Source: [Clostridium] citroniae WAL-17108
Lineage (GTDB): Bacteria; Bacillota; Clostridia; Lachnospirales; Lachnospiraceae
DNA: 64,000 nucleotides
Direction of reading: 5' to 3'
NCBI RefSeq assembly: GCF_000233455.1
Contig: NZ_JH376432.1
Location: 1 to 64,000, forward strand
Positions 9,058-18,125 of this stretch are shown here, in pieces; within the stretch, counting starts at the first letter, position 1, and every line of letters begins with the position of its first letter. A program made the position numbers and the translations under genes. The notes under the pieces were generated by a model that saw only the letters and a program-made list of their open reading frames with translations, searched no databases and had not been told where the DNA came from.

Positions 9058-9327
9058 AATTCCACGCACCTTGCTTTGTGCAATCGCCACGGACGTTACT
9101 CATGCAGTTAACTCGGTCCAGGCTGCCTCACGGCACACGGGAGGTTCCGCTTAGTGCTGCTGCATTCCTGCCCTGACACGGTTCACAGATTCCCGTTGCG
9201 TAAGACCCAAACGTCAACGCCACTTACACAAGGCAGCTCCGCAACGGGTTGCCCGAGGCAAGGTATCACCCCTGCTGGAGCGGATTGCAGGTACAGGGCA
9301 CCGCTATCTCCCCGGCTGCGTGGAAAC
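9058..9327 (-). ncRNA. ffs: Signal recognition particle RNA (scRNA, long form with Alu domain)
   Basis: About 270 nt, the long Bacillus/Clostridium form of SRP RNA, which binds Ffh to target nascent membrane proteins. I recognise the Alu-domain start (GGGGAGATAGCGGTGCCC...), the long central helix, and the S-domain apical hairpin with GTCAGGGCAGGAATGCAGCAG (here mostly within 9159-9180). The 5' end TTTCCACGC pairs with the 3' end GCGTGGAA, which fixes both ends to within a few bases. The Ffh tetraloop region reads GGAA. In many Firmicutes it lies next to dnaX; here pfk lies between them. Confidence 0.93.
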
Positions 9328-9349
9328 TTTATGACTTGGTTGGGTGTTA

Positions 9350-9380
9350 CACGCTGATTCTACACACTGCGTGTAACCGC
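9350..9380 (-). other. Hairpin in the SRP RNA precursor leader
   Basis: TTACACGC / GCGTGTAA, a perfect 8-bp stem with a 14-nt loop, lies between the SRP promoter start site (~9380) and the mature 5' end. Likely removed during 5' processing (inference). Confidence 0.5.
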
Positions 9381-9386
9381 TTGTTA

Positions 9387-9415
9387 AGTATAACTTGCGG
9401 GCGTGGTTTTGTCAA
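9387..9415 (-). promoter_or_regulatory. SRP RNA promoter
   Basis: -35 TTGACA (9410-9415), 17-bp spacer, -10 TATACT (9387-9392). Near-consensus, as expected for a stable RNA. Confidence 0.88.
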
Positions 9416-9456
9416 GGGGCGCTTGTTTGCCCGCCCTTGCCTGCTTTTACTACCTT

Positions 9457-10431
9457 TTACTGTTCACAGGGATACCGGTAACGCCACTGGCGCCTGATCT
9501 CATCCATAATCTCCATCACCTCAATGATACTCTTATGGGGCATCTCAGGGCACTCCAGCCGGCCCTGTACAATCGCCCTGTGGCAGGCTTCCACCTGGTA
9601 CTCAAATCCTGTGATCTGCTGCGGGACCTTGCGGGTTTCAACAAGCTTCCGGTTCAGGTCATATATATCGATCTGCCCGCAGTTGTTAATATTATGAGAC
9701 ACCAGATACCCCTGGCTTCCGTAAATAATCCCATTTCTGTCTGTTATTGCCAGAGCGCTGGCATGCAGGACTGCAATTTTACCATCCTCCCATGTAATAG
9801 TGATCCCATCCGAAACGTCTGCGCCCTGACGGTTAAATATTGCCTTGGATATGATCGTATCATAATCCTCGCCAAAAGCCATGAGTGCAAAATTAATCGT
9901 ATAAACCCCCACATCCAGAAGCGCTCCACCTCCCAAGGCAGGGTCCATTACACGATCCACAGATGTCAATACATACCCCAGATTCGCGGTAAGGGATACC
10001 GGTCTTCCGATCATGCCTGAATCAATCGCCTCACGGATCATCTGTCTGGATGGAAGGTATCTGGTCCAAATAGCCTCCGCACACATAACTCCCGCCTCTT
10101 TTGCAAGATAAAGTATCTCCTTTGCCTGAGAAGCATTCAGAGTAAATGCTTTTTCACAAAGGATATGCTTTCCGTATGCAATACAAAGCTTCATATTTTC
10201 AAAATGGCAGGAGTGTGGCGTGGCAATGTATATCATGTCAATATCTTTATCTGCCACAAGGGCTTCATAGGAGCCATAAGCTCTGGCAATGCCATATGCC
10301 TGGGCAAACTGCCTGGACCGTTCCAGGGACCGTGAACCCACGGCCCATATTACTGTGTCCTCCATCTGACGGACAGTTTCGGCCATTTTATGTGCAATCT
10401 TTCCAGGACCTAATATACCTATCTTAAACAT
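9457..10431 (-). CDS. Gfo/Idh/MocA-family NAD(P)-dependent oxidoreductase
   Basis: 324 residues. An N-terminal Rossmann fold (KIGILGPGKIAHKMAETV) carries an AHK-type variant of the dinucleotide loop. ATPHSCHFE and the family's catalytic-Lys motif GKHILCEKAFTLN lie near residue 95. The C-terminal half is the family's beta-sheet substrate domain (GGGALLDVGVYTINF). It resembles trans-1,2-dihydrobenzene-1,2-diol dehydrogenase and related dehydrogenases; the substrate is unknown. Start: ATG 10431, not the longer upstream start, because GAGG sits 8 nt before it and the alternative would overlap the upstream gene by 137 bp. It is the last gene of the operon. Confidence 0.85.
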   Translation of the reverse strand: MFKIGILGPGKIAHKMAETVRQMEDTVIWAVGSRSLERSRQFAQAYGIARAYGSYEALVADKDIDMIYIATPHSCHFENMKLCIAYGKHILCEKAFTLNASQAKEILYLAKEAGVMCAEAIWTRYLPSRQMIREAIDSGMIGRPVSLTANLGYVLTSVDRVMDPALGGGALLDVGVYTINFALMAFGEDYDTIISKAIFNRQGADVSDGITITWEDGKIAVLHASALAITDRNGIIYGSQGYLVSHNINNCGQIDIYDLNRKLVETRKVPQQITGFEYQVEACHRAIVQGRLECPEMPHKSIIEVMEIMDEIRRQWRYRYPCEQ

Positions 10432-10441
10432 AGTTTTGTCC

Positions 10442-11185
10442 TCAGCTTTTGGTAATCCAATCCACAAGGTTTTTCCAAATCCTATCATACCCCTCCCATT
10501 CCAGGAATGCAGCAGGAGCCCAATGGGGGGCGCAATCCGTGGTAAATACAGCTGTTCTTCCCATTCCGCGTTCGACAATTGCTATAAACGGATCATCCCC
10601 CACCTTAACCGGTACTATGGCATCCTCAAAGGGAACCGTCTTATTATACCCCAGCACCAAAGGCCACTCATGGCCAATTCCGTCAACAATCTCATGGGCG
10701 GCAACCGTTACCGGAGCCACGCCCTCCGGATGCTCACATCGGTCATCCGTATCCATCACTTTAACCGGCAGCACATCCTGAACAGGACTCATACCCCATT
10801 TTCCCTTTGCATCTATACCGCTGAAGGTAAGATAGCCGCCAATCATCAGAAGTCCCCCGCCCCCAAGCACATAATCCCTGATCAGCTGACAACGGTTAGG
10901 CCGCCTGTCTCCCCCATAGAACACGGCATCCGGCAATAAAAGTGTATTGGCTCCAATATCAGACAACACAACTACATCAAATTGTTTCAGTTCCTCTATT
11001 GTAAAAGGAAATTCATTGGCCGCCACATGACTCGGCATATAGGTAACCTCATATCCGGCACGCTCAAATGCCTGCCTGATCCATTTTTCACCTGTCTCAT
11101 AACGGGATGTTGTAAAGGAATCATATCCCTTTACATGTGTCATATGAACTATCCACGATTCACCGGCTAACAGTATCTGTTTCAT
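10442..11185 (-). CDS. Glutamine-amidotransferase-like protein (GATase1-like fold)
   Basis: 247 residues. It begins KQILLAGESWIVHMTHVKGYDSF and has DVVVLSDIGANTLLLP and RDYVLGGGGLLMIGGYLTFSG, typical of the class I amidotransferase-like family of unknown enzymatic role (Pfam GATase1_like). The nucleophile-elbow position reads GGY, without an obvious Cys, so amidase activity is doubtful. ATG 11185 was chosen: AGGAGG lies 9 nt upstream, overlapping the stop of the M20 gene. It may act on the same substrate as the M20 and M24 proteins; that is context only. Confidence 0.75.
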   Translation of the reverse strand: MKQILLAGESWIVHMTHVKGYDSFTTSRYETGEKWIRQAFERAGYEVTYMPSHVAANEFPFTIEELKQFDVVVLSDIGANTLLLPDAVFYGGDRRPNRCQLIRDYVLGGGGLLMIGGYLTFSGIDAKGKWGMSPVQDVLPVKVMDTDDRCEHPEGVAPVTVAAHEIVDGIGHEWPLVLGYNKTVPFEDAIVPVKVGDDPFIAIVERGMGRTAVFTTDCAPHWAPAAFLEWEGYDRIWKNLVDWITKS

Positions 11186-11189
11186 ATCA

Positions 11190-12560
11190 TTATTCCTCCT
11201 GGTTCTTTTTGTAATGCAGCACAACATCACCATTTTCTAGGTAATCTACCGCCTGAGCGGAAAGTTCGATATCATTAATCGCTTTAAAATATTCCGCCCT
11301 GCTGGCAAACACCGGCCTATAGTCCCGTATAACCCTTTTTGCCACAGCTGCATCTTCTGACAACAGCCTGTAAGCAAGGCAGACCAGAAGCTTAGCCGGA
11401 TTAATACAAGCCTTTTCCGGGTCCGATATGCAGTAGTCCTGGCCGTGCGGCTTGCCCACCGCTCCTGCAGCCTCGGGATGGATGGCCGGAATAAGACTGG
11501 AGATATCCCCCATGTCCGTACTTCCATAGGACCATTCAAGGTGCTCAATCTCATGTTCACCAAACAATCGGGCAATAATATCCTCACATTCCGCATACAG
11601 GCTTCTGTCACAGTGAAGAGGCATGTTACCCGGCTTGTCCTCGATTAGGACATTTCCTCCCAGTGCTGCCGCTGATGCTGCAAGTGCCCTGTTGATTTTT
11701 TCATTCAGGGATTTCATCTGTTCAAAACTGGCCGCTCTCGTATACGCGTCCATTTTGGCCACATCAGGTATGGCATTGGCTGCAAGACCCGCCTGGGTCA
11801 GGATGGGATGAAAACGCATGGTCTCCGTGTCAATAAAAGTCTCCCTCAGGGCATTGCAGGCAGTCATGGCTATATTTGCCTCATAAAGGGCATTTACTCC
11901 ATCCCAAGGGCCCACGCCGGCATGAGCAGCTACTCCCTGAAACTCAAAATGTTTATTGATACAGCCATTTCCACCCTTAAATAGATGGAATAGATGATGG
12001 TCGTCCACCATTACATGCACCATGGCGGCAATATCCACATCATCAAAATATCCCCTGTACAGATATTCTATTTTTCCTGCATTATAGTGTATAATCCCCT
12101 TTTTCATCAGATCCGCCCGAAACTCCATATCTATGGTCTCTTCCGCAGGTACTGCTATGAACCGTATAGAGCCACACATGCCTTCCAGCGCTCCCGGTTC
12201 TGATAATGCGGCGGCACATCCTAGCAAGGCTGTTGTCTGGCAGTGATGACCGCATGCGTGTACTGCTTTTGTTTCCCTGTCGGCTTCGGGATGTGTCTCA
12301 CACATCAGGGAATCCAATTCTCCCAAAATAGCAAACTTAGGCCCAGGCTTTCCAGTATCCAGGTCTGCGATAAACCCTGTTATATCTTTTGGCTTTGTGA
12401 CTTTATACCCCAGTGCCTCAAACTGCTCCACCAGGTACTGAGTGGTCTGCCACTCCTTATATCCAATCTCAGGGTGTTTCCATATAAAGCGCTCTGTATC
12501 TAGTATTAATTTTCTGTGTTTTTCTACATAAGATGCCATTCGTTCCAAATCATTGGTCAT
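11190..12560 (-). CDS. M20-family metal-dependent amidohydrolase (AbgB/HipO-like)
   Basis: 456 residues. M20 zinc ligands are visible: HACGHHCQT (residues ~98-106), the preceding ELDSL Asp, the catalytic pair AEE in VPAEETID, and a late His in GKPHGQDYC. A dimerisation lid domain interrupts residues ~190-310 with the usual GVAAHAG motif. Relatives hydrolyse N-acyl amino acids, p-aminobenzoyl-glutamate or carbamoyl compounds. ATG 12560 is favoured over 12587 because AGGAG lies 9 nt upstream; the earlier ATG has a purine run directly against it. It follows the ABC importer genes, suggesting it cleaves the imported amide. It does not look like a typical AllC allantoate amidohydrolase, but that is not excluded. 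Confidence 0.85.
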   Translation of the reverse strand: MTNDLERMASYVEKHRKLILDTERFIWKHPEIGYKEWQTTQYLVEQFEALGYKVTKPKDITGFIADLDTGKPGPKFAILGELDSLMCETHPEADRETKAVHACGHHCQTTALLGCAAALSEPGALEGMCGSIRFIAVPAEETIDMEFRADLMKKGIIHYNAGKIEYLYRGYFDDVDIAAMVHVMVDDHHLFHLFKGGNGCINKHFEFQGVAAHAGVGPWDGVNALYEANIAMTACNALRETFIDTETMRFHPILTQAGLAANAIPDVAKMDAYTRAASFEQMKSLNEKINRALAASAAALGGNVLIEDKPGNMPLHCDRSLYAECEDIIARLFGEHEIEHLEWSYGSTDMGDISSLIPAIHPEAAGAVGKPHGQDYCISDPEKACINPAKLLVCLAYRLLSEDAAVAKRVIRDYRPVFASRAEYFKAINDIELSAQAVDYLENGDVVLHYKKNQEE

Positions 12561-12592
12561 GACCTTGTTCTCCTCTCCATTTTCCATCCCTT

Positions 12593-13576
12593 TTAATCAT
12601 AAAGATGGCACATAACCCTGTGCCCTGACTGGACCGTCCTCATATCCGGACACTCCTCTTTGCAGATATCCTTTGCATAAGGACATCTGGTATGGAACAC
12701 ACAACCTGCAGGAGGATTAAGGGGTGAGGGAAGCTCCCCCTGTATCAGTTCCCGTGTTTTCTCTTCCTTTTCAAAGTCTATGGTTGGCACCGAAGACAAA
12801 AGTGCCATTGTATACGGATGCATGGGGTGATGAAACAGTTCCTCTGTCTCAGCCTCCTCAAACAGATATCCCAGGTACATAACACCGATTCTTGTGGATA
12901 TATACCTGACAACGCTGATATCATGGGCAATAAACAGATATGCCAGTTCCCGGCTCTCCTTTAGATCCAAAAGCAGGTTGATGATCTGGGACTGGATGGA
13001 TACGTCCAGTGCTGACACCGGTTCATCACATACAATAAATTCCGGGTTAAGGATCAGAGCCCTGGCAATGCCTACGCGCTGCCTTTGGCCCCCTGAAAAT
13101 TCATGGGGATAGCGGTAATAATGCTCGGGCCTAAGTCCAACTTTTCCAAGGATCTCCAGGGCCGCATCCATTCTCTGTTTTATATCCCGGATGCCCTGTA
13201 TTGCCAAAACCTCCTCTAAAATCTTTCCAATGCTCTTTCTGGGATTCAGCGATGTGTATGGATCCTGGAAAATCATCTGCAGCCTCTGCCTGTAGGTCCT
13301 GAATTCTTGCTGAGGAATATGAGTAATGTCCTTGCCATTATACATAATGGTTCCGGATGTCGGTTCCATCAGACGCAGTAAGGAACGTCCCAGCGTACTT
13401 TTGCCGCACCCGGTTTCCCCCACCAGGCCGTATACCTCATTCCGCCTGATTTGAATGGACACGTCATTTACCGCCTTCACTTCCGCCTTTTGTCCATTCA
13501 CCTTTTTTTCCACGGGGAAATATTTTTTTAAATGGTCTGTTTCCAATAAAGGTATCTCATTTTTTTGTTCCGTCAT
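12593..13576 (-). CDS. Oligopeptide/dipeptide-type ABC transporter ATPase (OppF/DppF-like)
   Basis: 327 residues. Walker A GETGCGKST, Q-loop MIFQDPYTSLNPR, signature FSGGQRQRVGIARAL, Walker B FIVCDEPVSALD and the switch His in AHDISVV. The C-terminal extension carries the oligopeptide-family Cys cluster (PAGCVFHTRCPYAKDICKEECP). One of the two ATPases that power the importer. Its start overlaps the stop of the OppD-like gene by 4 bases (ATGA). Confidence 0.93.
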   Translation of the reverse strand: MTEQKNEIPLLETDHLKKYFPVEKKVNGQKAEVKAVNDVSIQIRRNEVYGLVGETGCGKSTLGRSLLRLMEPTSGTIMYNGKDITHIPQQEFRTYRQRLQMIFQDPYTSLNPRKSIGKILEEVLAIQGIRDIKQRMDAALEILGKVGLRPEHYYRYPHEFSGGQRQRVGIARALILNPEFIVCDEPVSALDVSIQSQIINLLLDLKESRELAYLFIAHDISVVRYISTRIGVMYLGYLFEEAETEELFHHPMHPYTMALLSSVPTIDFEKEEKTRELIQGELPSPLNPPAGCVFHTRCPYAKDICKEECPDMRTVQSGHRVMCHLYD

Positions 13577-14574
13577 TTGGTTCCATCACCATCCCTCTTT
13601 GCCATAAAGCACCTGACTTTATGCCTGCTATTCAGTACGGTCAGTTCCGGCATTTCATTCCTGCACCGGTCCGTGGCAAACTCGCACCGGGGTGCAAACC
13701 TGCATCCCTTAGGTATCTGGCTTAACAGAGGAACCATGCCTTTTATGACGTACAGGCGCTCCGGTTTTTCCTCCGACAAAGCTGGTATGGATGCCATCAT
13801 TCCCTTTGTGTAGGGATGGGCAGGCTGGAGAAACAGTTCCTTCACATCCGCCTCCTCCACAATCTGCCCAAGATACATAACTATCACCCTGTCACATGTT
13901 TCCGCAACAACCGCCAGGTCATGGGTGATCAGGATCACACTCATTCCAAGCTGATTTTTAAGATTTACGATCAGATTCATGATCTGGGCCTGTATAGTTA
14001 CATCAAGGGCCGTGGTTGGTTCATCTGCGATCAGGATGCGTGGCTGGCATACAAGGGCAATGGCGATCATAACCCTTTGTCTCATCCCTCCTGAAAGTTC
14101 ATGGGGATATTGATAAAACCGTTCTTTATATGCTGGTATCCCCACCTGTTTTAAAATCTGAAGTGCCTTCCCGGACGCCTCCTGTTTGGACATTCCCTTA
14201 TGATGCAAGAGTATCCCCTCTATGATCTGATCACCGATCCTCATCACCGGATTTAAGGCACTGAGTGCATCCTGAAATACCATGGAAATAGCATAACCTC
14301 TGATCTTTTCCATCTGCCTTTCTGTAAGTTCAAGAAGATTCCTGTCCTCAAATATAATTTCTCCTTCAATTTTAGCCAGATACTTTTCATCGTACAGCCG
14401 CATTACGGATTGTACCGTTACACTTTTACCGCACCCTGACTCCCCCACGATTCCCAGGATCTCATTCCTGTTTACATGAAAGGTGATTCCGTCCACCGCC
14501 TTCATGGTCCCCCGCTCAGTCTTAAATGAGGTGGCCAGATTCTCAACTTTTAACAGTTCTGCATGTTCTGACAT
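13573..14574 (-). CDS. Oligopeptide/dipeptide-type ABC transporter ATPase (OppD/DppD-like)
   Basis: 333 residues. Walker A GESGCGKSV, Q-loop VFQDALSALNP, signature LSGGMRQRVMIAIAL, Walker B ILIADEPTTALD, switch His in THDLAVV. The C-terminal Cys-containing tail (PKGCRFAPRCEFATDRCRNEMP) is typical of this subfamily. It sits between the DppC-like permease (11 nt upstream) and its partner ATPase. Confidence 0.93.
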   Translation of the reverse strand: MSEHAELLKVENLATSFKTERGTMKAVDGITFHVNRNEILGIVGESGCGKSVTVQSVMRLYDEKYLAKIEGEIIFEDRNLLELTERQMEKIRGYAISMVFQDALSALNPVMRIGDQIIEGILLHHKGMSKQEASGKALQILKQVGIPAYKERFYQYPHELSGGMRQRVMIAIALVCQPRILIADEPTTALDVTIQAQIMNLIVNLKNQLGMSVILITHDLAVVAETCDRVIVMYLGQIVEEADVKELFLQPAHPYTKGMMASIPALSEEKPERLYVIKGMVPLLSQIPKGCRFAPRCEFATDRCRNEMPELTVLNSRHKVRCFMAKRDGDGTK

Positions 14575-14585
14575 TTCCCCACCTC

Positions 14586-15455
14586 CTAATTTGTCAAGGG
14601 ATCAAAGAAGTCCCTGAGACCCTCTCCCAACAGGTTAAGCCCCAGCACGGAAACAGCGATAAAGATACCTGGATATACAATCATCCACCAGGCATGAAAA
14701 ATTACGCTCTTCCCCTCATTGATGATATTTCCCCAGCTTGGCTCCGGAACAGGTATGCCTACCCCGAGAAAACTTAAGGATGCTTCTGAGATGACTGCTG
14801 TTGCAAATATAAATGATACCTGGACCAGGACTGTAGATATAACATTGGGCATAATATTCATCCAGATAATACGCCCATCATTAGCTCCTGATGCCCGCAG
14901 TGCTTCAATATAAGTCTGCTCCTTTACCTGAAGTGTGATGGACCTGGCCACCCTTGCAATGTCCGGAATAGATATAATGCTCAATGTGATGATCACATTA
15001 TTCATCCCGGCTCCCATTATACCCACAAGTGCAATGGCAAAAATCAGGGACGGAATTGCCTTCAGCCCGTCACAGATCCTCATAAGGACCGCTCCTACAG
15101 CCGGATAATAGCCGGAATATAGCCCCATAAACAGACCTGCTGCAAAGGAGGTGGCGCTGACCGTTATGCCAACCTTCATGGAGATGGATGTACCGTACAG
15201 GATCCTGCTGAGAATATCCCGCCCAAAGGTATCTGTACCAAATATATATTCCCGGCAGGGAGGGGTAAGCCGTCTTGTTACATCGATCGCCTGAGGATCA
15301 TAAGGAGAGATTACATGCGCTGTTAAAGCCAGGATAATCATGATCACCGTCACTGCGGTCCCAATTAATACAGCCCTGTTATGCAGGAACTTTCTGAATT
15401 TTAATCTTCTGTGCTCCCTGCGCATCTGTTCTTTTATCTGTTTTAAGTCCGTCAT
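14586..15455 (-). CDS. ABC transporter permease (DppC-like)
   Basis: 289 residues. A charged cytoplasmic N-terminus precedes TM1 (~33-53). The C-type permease core follows, with the FGTDTFGRDILSRILYG motif and the EAA loop EALRASGANDGRIIWMNIMPN (residues ~185-205), which contacts the ATPases. About six membrane helices. Pairs with the DppB-like permease 17 nt upstream. Confidence 0.92.
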   Translation of the reverse strand: MTDLKQIKEQMRREHRRLKFRKFLHNRAVLIGTAVTVIMIILALTAHVISPYDPQAIDVTRRLTPPCREYIFGTDTFGRDILSRILYGTSISMKVGITVSATSFAAGLFMGLYSGYYPAVGAVLMRICDGLKAIPSLIFAIALVGIMGAGMNNVIITLSIISIPDIARVARSITLQVKEQTYIEALRASGANDGRIIWMNIMPNVISTVLVQVSFIFATAVISEASLSFLGVGIPVPEPSWGNIINEGKSVIFHAWWMIVYPGIFIAVSVLGLNLLGEGLRDFFDPLTN

Positions 15456-15472
15456 CTTTCATCCCTCCTTTC

Positions 15473-16423
15473 TTATTTTTCAGTTCTGATCCGCGGGTCG
15501 ATGACACCATATATCAGGTCCAGAGCAAACATGATCAGGACATTGATCACTGCAACTAAAAGGACCATGGCCTGAACCACCTCGTAGTCCCGCCGCCCAA
15601 TAGAATCAATGATCAGCTTTCCGATTCCCGGTATATTAAATATGGTTTCCGTCACCAGGGCGCCGGCGATTAGAGACACAAAACTCTGGGCGATCACGGT
15701 GATAATGGGCAAAAGCGCATTCCGAAGGGCATGTCTGAACATCAGGGAAAACGAATGCACACCCTTTGCTTTTGCCATTTTGATATAATCTTTATTCAAT
15801 ACCTCCAGCACCGCGGACCGCGTCATCCTGCTTAATAAAGCAGCGTGCATCATTCCCAGTGATATGGACGGCAGTATCAGATACTTTACATAGGTCACTA
15901 ATCCTGCATCCTTTAGTTCTTTGTAGCCGGAAGCCGGGAGTAATCCCAGCTTCACGGCAAAGAGAAGTACCAGCAGCAGCCCTAACAGGAATCCCGGTAT
16001 ACTCACACCTATCATCGAAACCATCATCATTCCCTGATCTACCGCCCTGCCTCTGCCCCTGGCAGCCATGATTCCTGTGGGGATCGCAATGATGACGGCT
16101 ATGCCCAATGCACATAAGGTAAGGACGATTGTGGGCTTCATACGCAGTCCAATAATATAGGACATGCTTCCTTCCATAAAAATGGAGGTTCCAAGATCCC
16201 CATGGAGCACATCATTCAGCCATTCCAGATATTGTACGGGTAGTGTCCGGTTAAGTCCCATCTGTTCCCGCAGGGCTTCTACCGCTTCCTGGGGGGCATC
16301 TGCTCCAAGCATGATTCTGGCCGGATCTCCCGGTGTCAGATGTATGATAAAAAAGGTAACAAAAGACACGATAAACAGGACCGTCAGGACAGATACCGCC
16401 TTTTTTACAATATATTTAAGCAT
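15473..16423 (-). CDS. ABC transporter permease (DppB-like)
   Basis: 316 residues. N-terminal helix, then HLTPGDPARIMLGADAPQEA, the characteristic DppB/OppB extracytoplasmic region, the EAA loop KMAKAKGVHSFSLMFRHALRNALLPI, and the ending ALDLIYGVIDPRIR. About six membrane helices. It follows the substrate-binding lipoprotein by 25 nt. Confidence 0.93.
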   Translation of the reverse strand: MLKYIVKKAVSVLTVLFIVSFVTFFIIHLTPGDPARIMLGADAPQEAVEALREQMGLNRTLPVQYLEWLNDVLHGDLGTSIFMEGSMSYIIGLRMKPTIVLTLCALGIAVIIAIPTGIMAARGRGRAVDQGMMMVSMIGVSIPGFLLGLLLVLLFAVKLGLLPASGYKELKDAGLVTYVKYLILPSISLGMMHAALLSRMTRSAVLEVLNKDYIKMAKAKGVHSFSLMFRHALRNALLPIITVIAQSFVSLIAGALVTETIFNIPGIGKLIIDSIGRRDYEVVQAMVLLVAVINVLIMFALDLIYGVIDPRIRTEK

Positions 16424-16448
16424 TTCTTGCCCTCCATTTCATGTTCAG

Positions 16449-18098
16449 TTATTTTCTGACCGCCATGTTTCCGATGATCGGTCCGCTGCAGAAAAAGACG
16501 AAATTGTCTACCTTTTCATTGTACACATTATACAGGAATACACTTCCCAGCTTTGTTGCAGGCAGACTTTCATTCCAACAATAGGTTTGCAGTTCATCCC
16601 ATATTTTCTGTCCATCCTCCAATGATGAGGTCTGGTTCATCTGGGCAACCATGTCAAAAATCTTTTGGTCATTGGTAAATCCTGCCCAGGTAGGACTTAG
16701 GAACAGCTGAAGAGACGGAACTGCAACCGGCATAAGGGCAGCAAAAAACACATCATACTTGGACGGATCGGAACGGTAGGTTGAATAGCTTGTCCAGTCA
16801 GGGGTTACCATTTCCACGGTCATTCCAATGGACTCCAGCTCTGCCTTTAATGCAACAGCTGCGTTGGTAAGATTAATATCATTAGATGCACACAGGATAC
16901 GGAAGGGCTCACCATTATAGTTGGCCTTTGCCAGATATTCCTTTGCCAGATCCGCGTCCACTCTATGGGCATTTTCCTTGCCTGCATCCGTAAACCAATT
17001 GGCTGTCTCCTCCGGCATAAAGCTTACCTCCACCCGGAAGAACTCAGAACTGCCGTGGGCTGCTGTAAGAATTTCTGTGGGATCTGCAATTGCATTTACA
17101 GCTTGCCTGATATTTACATCTTGTGTCAGACCGCTTGCCTTGTTGTAGACAATGACCCATTCTCCATTCAGTTCCTTCCATGTCTGTAAACCTTCTGTGG
17201 ACTGGAACATCTGATAGTCATCGGAACTCATCTCCGTGACCACGTCAAATTCGCCTGTCTGAATGCCGGTCGTTCTGGTTGATACATCTGTTACAATATC
17301 AAAGTAAACCGTCTTAGTAAGTTGGGATTTATATCCGTACCAACCGCTTGTCTCTCCCTCTGTGCCATATGGCTGGTAGTCATCAAAGCGGTCCAGACGT
17401 ATGTAGCTTCCTTCTTTCCACTCTCCAAATTTATATGGTCCTGTGCCCACATATGACTTAACCGCACCTGTCTCAGGATCAGGGTCATCCAGAACGGATT
17501 TAGGCATTATGACAGATCCCTGTGTCTGAGTTGCTATAAGTTCATTTAAAAAGGCTGCGGGCTCGTCCAGGGTGATCTTCACAGTATAATCATCCACCTT
17601 TTCAAACTGTGAATCCCCTACCATAGCTTTGGCATTTCCGTAGTGTTCCACCCAACGGTTCATGGATGCAACAACATCATCCGCCTTCATTTCTTCCCCA
17701 TTGTGGAATTTTACACCCTTGCGCAGCTTCCAAGTATATTCCTTTGCGTCAGCGCTCACCTCATAGGACTCGCAGAGTTCTTCCCTTACCTTGAACTCTT
17801 CATCCATGGTAACCAGGGCTTCGTAGATACTTCCGTACGACACCACTCTGGCGGGCGCATCTGATATAAGCATGGTATCAAGAGTTGCGGGCTCGATCTT
17901 ATAACCGATATGAAGTTCATCCTTGTATTCTGCCTCCTGTGCCGCCTGCTCCGGGCTTGATATATCTTCTCCTTTTACTGCTTTCGATGCAGCCGATGTG
18001 GTATCCCCTTTTGTCTGGTCGGCCGTCTTTTGACATCCTGTCAATGATGAAATGATCATGCTTCCCGCCAGTAATGTTGCTAAAAACCTTCTTTTCAT
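16449..18098 (-). CDS. ABC transporter substrate-binding lipoprotein (SBP family 5)
   Basis: 549 residues. Signal peptide with lipobox LTGC (Cys22), a Thr/Ser/Lys linker, then the peptide/nickel-type SBP_bac_5 fold: ELCESYEVSADAKEYTWKLRKGVKFHNGE, DDVVASMNRW and VGTGPYKFGEWKEGSYIRLDRFDDY. It captures the substrate outside the membrane for the downstream permeases and ATPases. Family 5 proteins bind peptides, nickel, heme, sugars or opines, so the ligand is open. Neighbouring amidohydrolase genes suggest an amide or acyl-amino-acid compound. Confidence 0.92.
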   Translation of the reverse strand: MKRRFLATLLAGSMIISSLTGCQKTADQTKGDTTSAASKAVKGEDISSPEQAAQEAEYKDELHIGYKIEPATLDTMLISDAPARVVSYGSIYEALVTMDEEFKVREELCESYEVSADAKEYTWKLRKGVKFHNGEEMKADDVVASMNRWVEHYGNAKAMVGDSQFEKVDDYTVKITLDEPAAFLNELIATQTQGSVIMPKSVLDDPDPETGAVKSYVGTGPYKFGEWKEGSYIRLDRFDDYQPYGTEGETSGWYGYKSQLTKTVYFDIVTDVSTRTTGIQTGEFDVVTEMSSDDYQMFQSTEGLQTWKELNGEWVIVYNKASGLTQDVNIRQAVNAIADPTEILTAAHGSSEFFRVEVSFMPEETANWFTDAGKENAHRVDADLAKEYLAKANYNGEPFRILCASNDINLTNAAVALKAELESIGMTVEMVTPDWTSYSTYRSDPSKYDVFFAALMPVAVPSLQLFLSPTWAGFTNDQKIFDMVAQMNQTSSLEDGQKIWDELQTYCWNESLPATKLGSVFLYNVYNEKVDNFVFFCSGPIIGNMAVRK

Positions 18099-18125
18099 AT
18101 TCGTCCTCCTTTGTATTTTTAATTG

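Noticed and set aside
9350..9380. Hairpin near the SRP promoter considered as part of a tRNA
   Set aside because: No TTC loop, anticodon arm or CCA-type acceptor could be assembled; no tRNA gene was found in the window.
9415..9457. AAGGGCG / CGCCCCTT hairpin after the Gfo/Idh/MocA gene as terminator
   Set aside because: No T-run follows; the sequence overlaps the -35 region of the SRP promoter and is more simply promoter DNA.
11190..12560. M20 protein considered as allantoate amidohydrolase (AllC), completing the ureide pathway
   Set aside because: Overall pattern is closer to AbgB/HipO-type amidohydrolases, and it sits in the other operon behind a peptide-type importer; evidence is insufficient to assign AllC.
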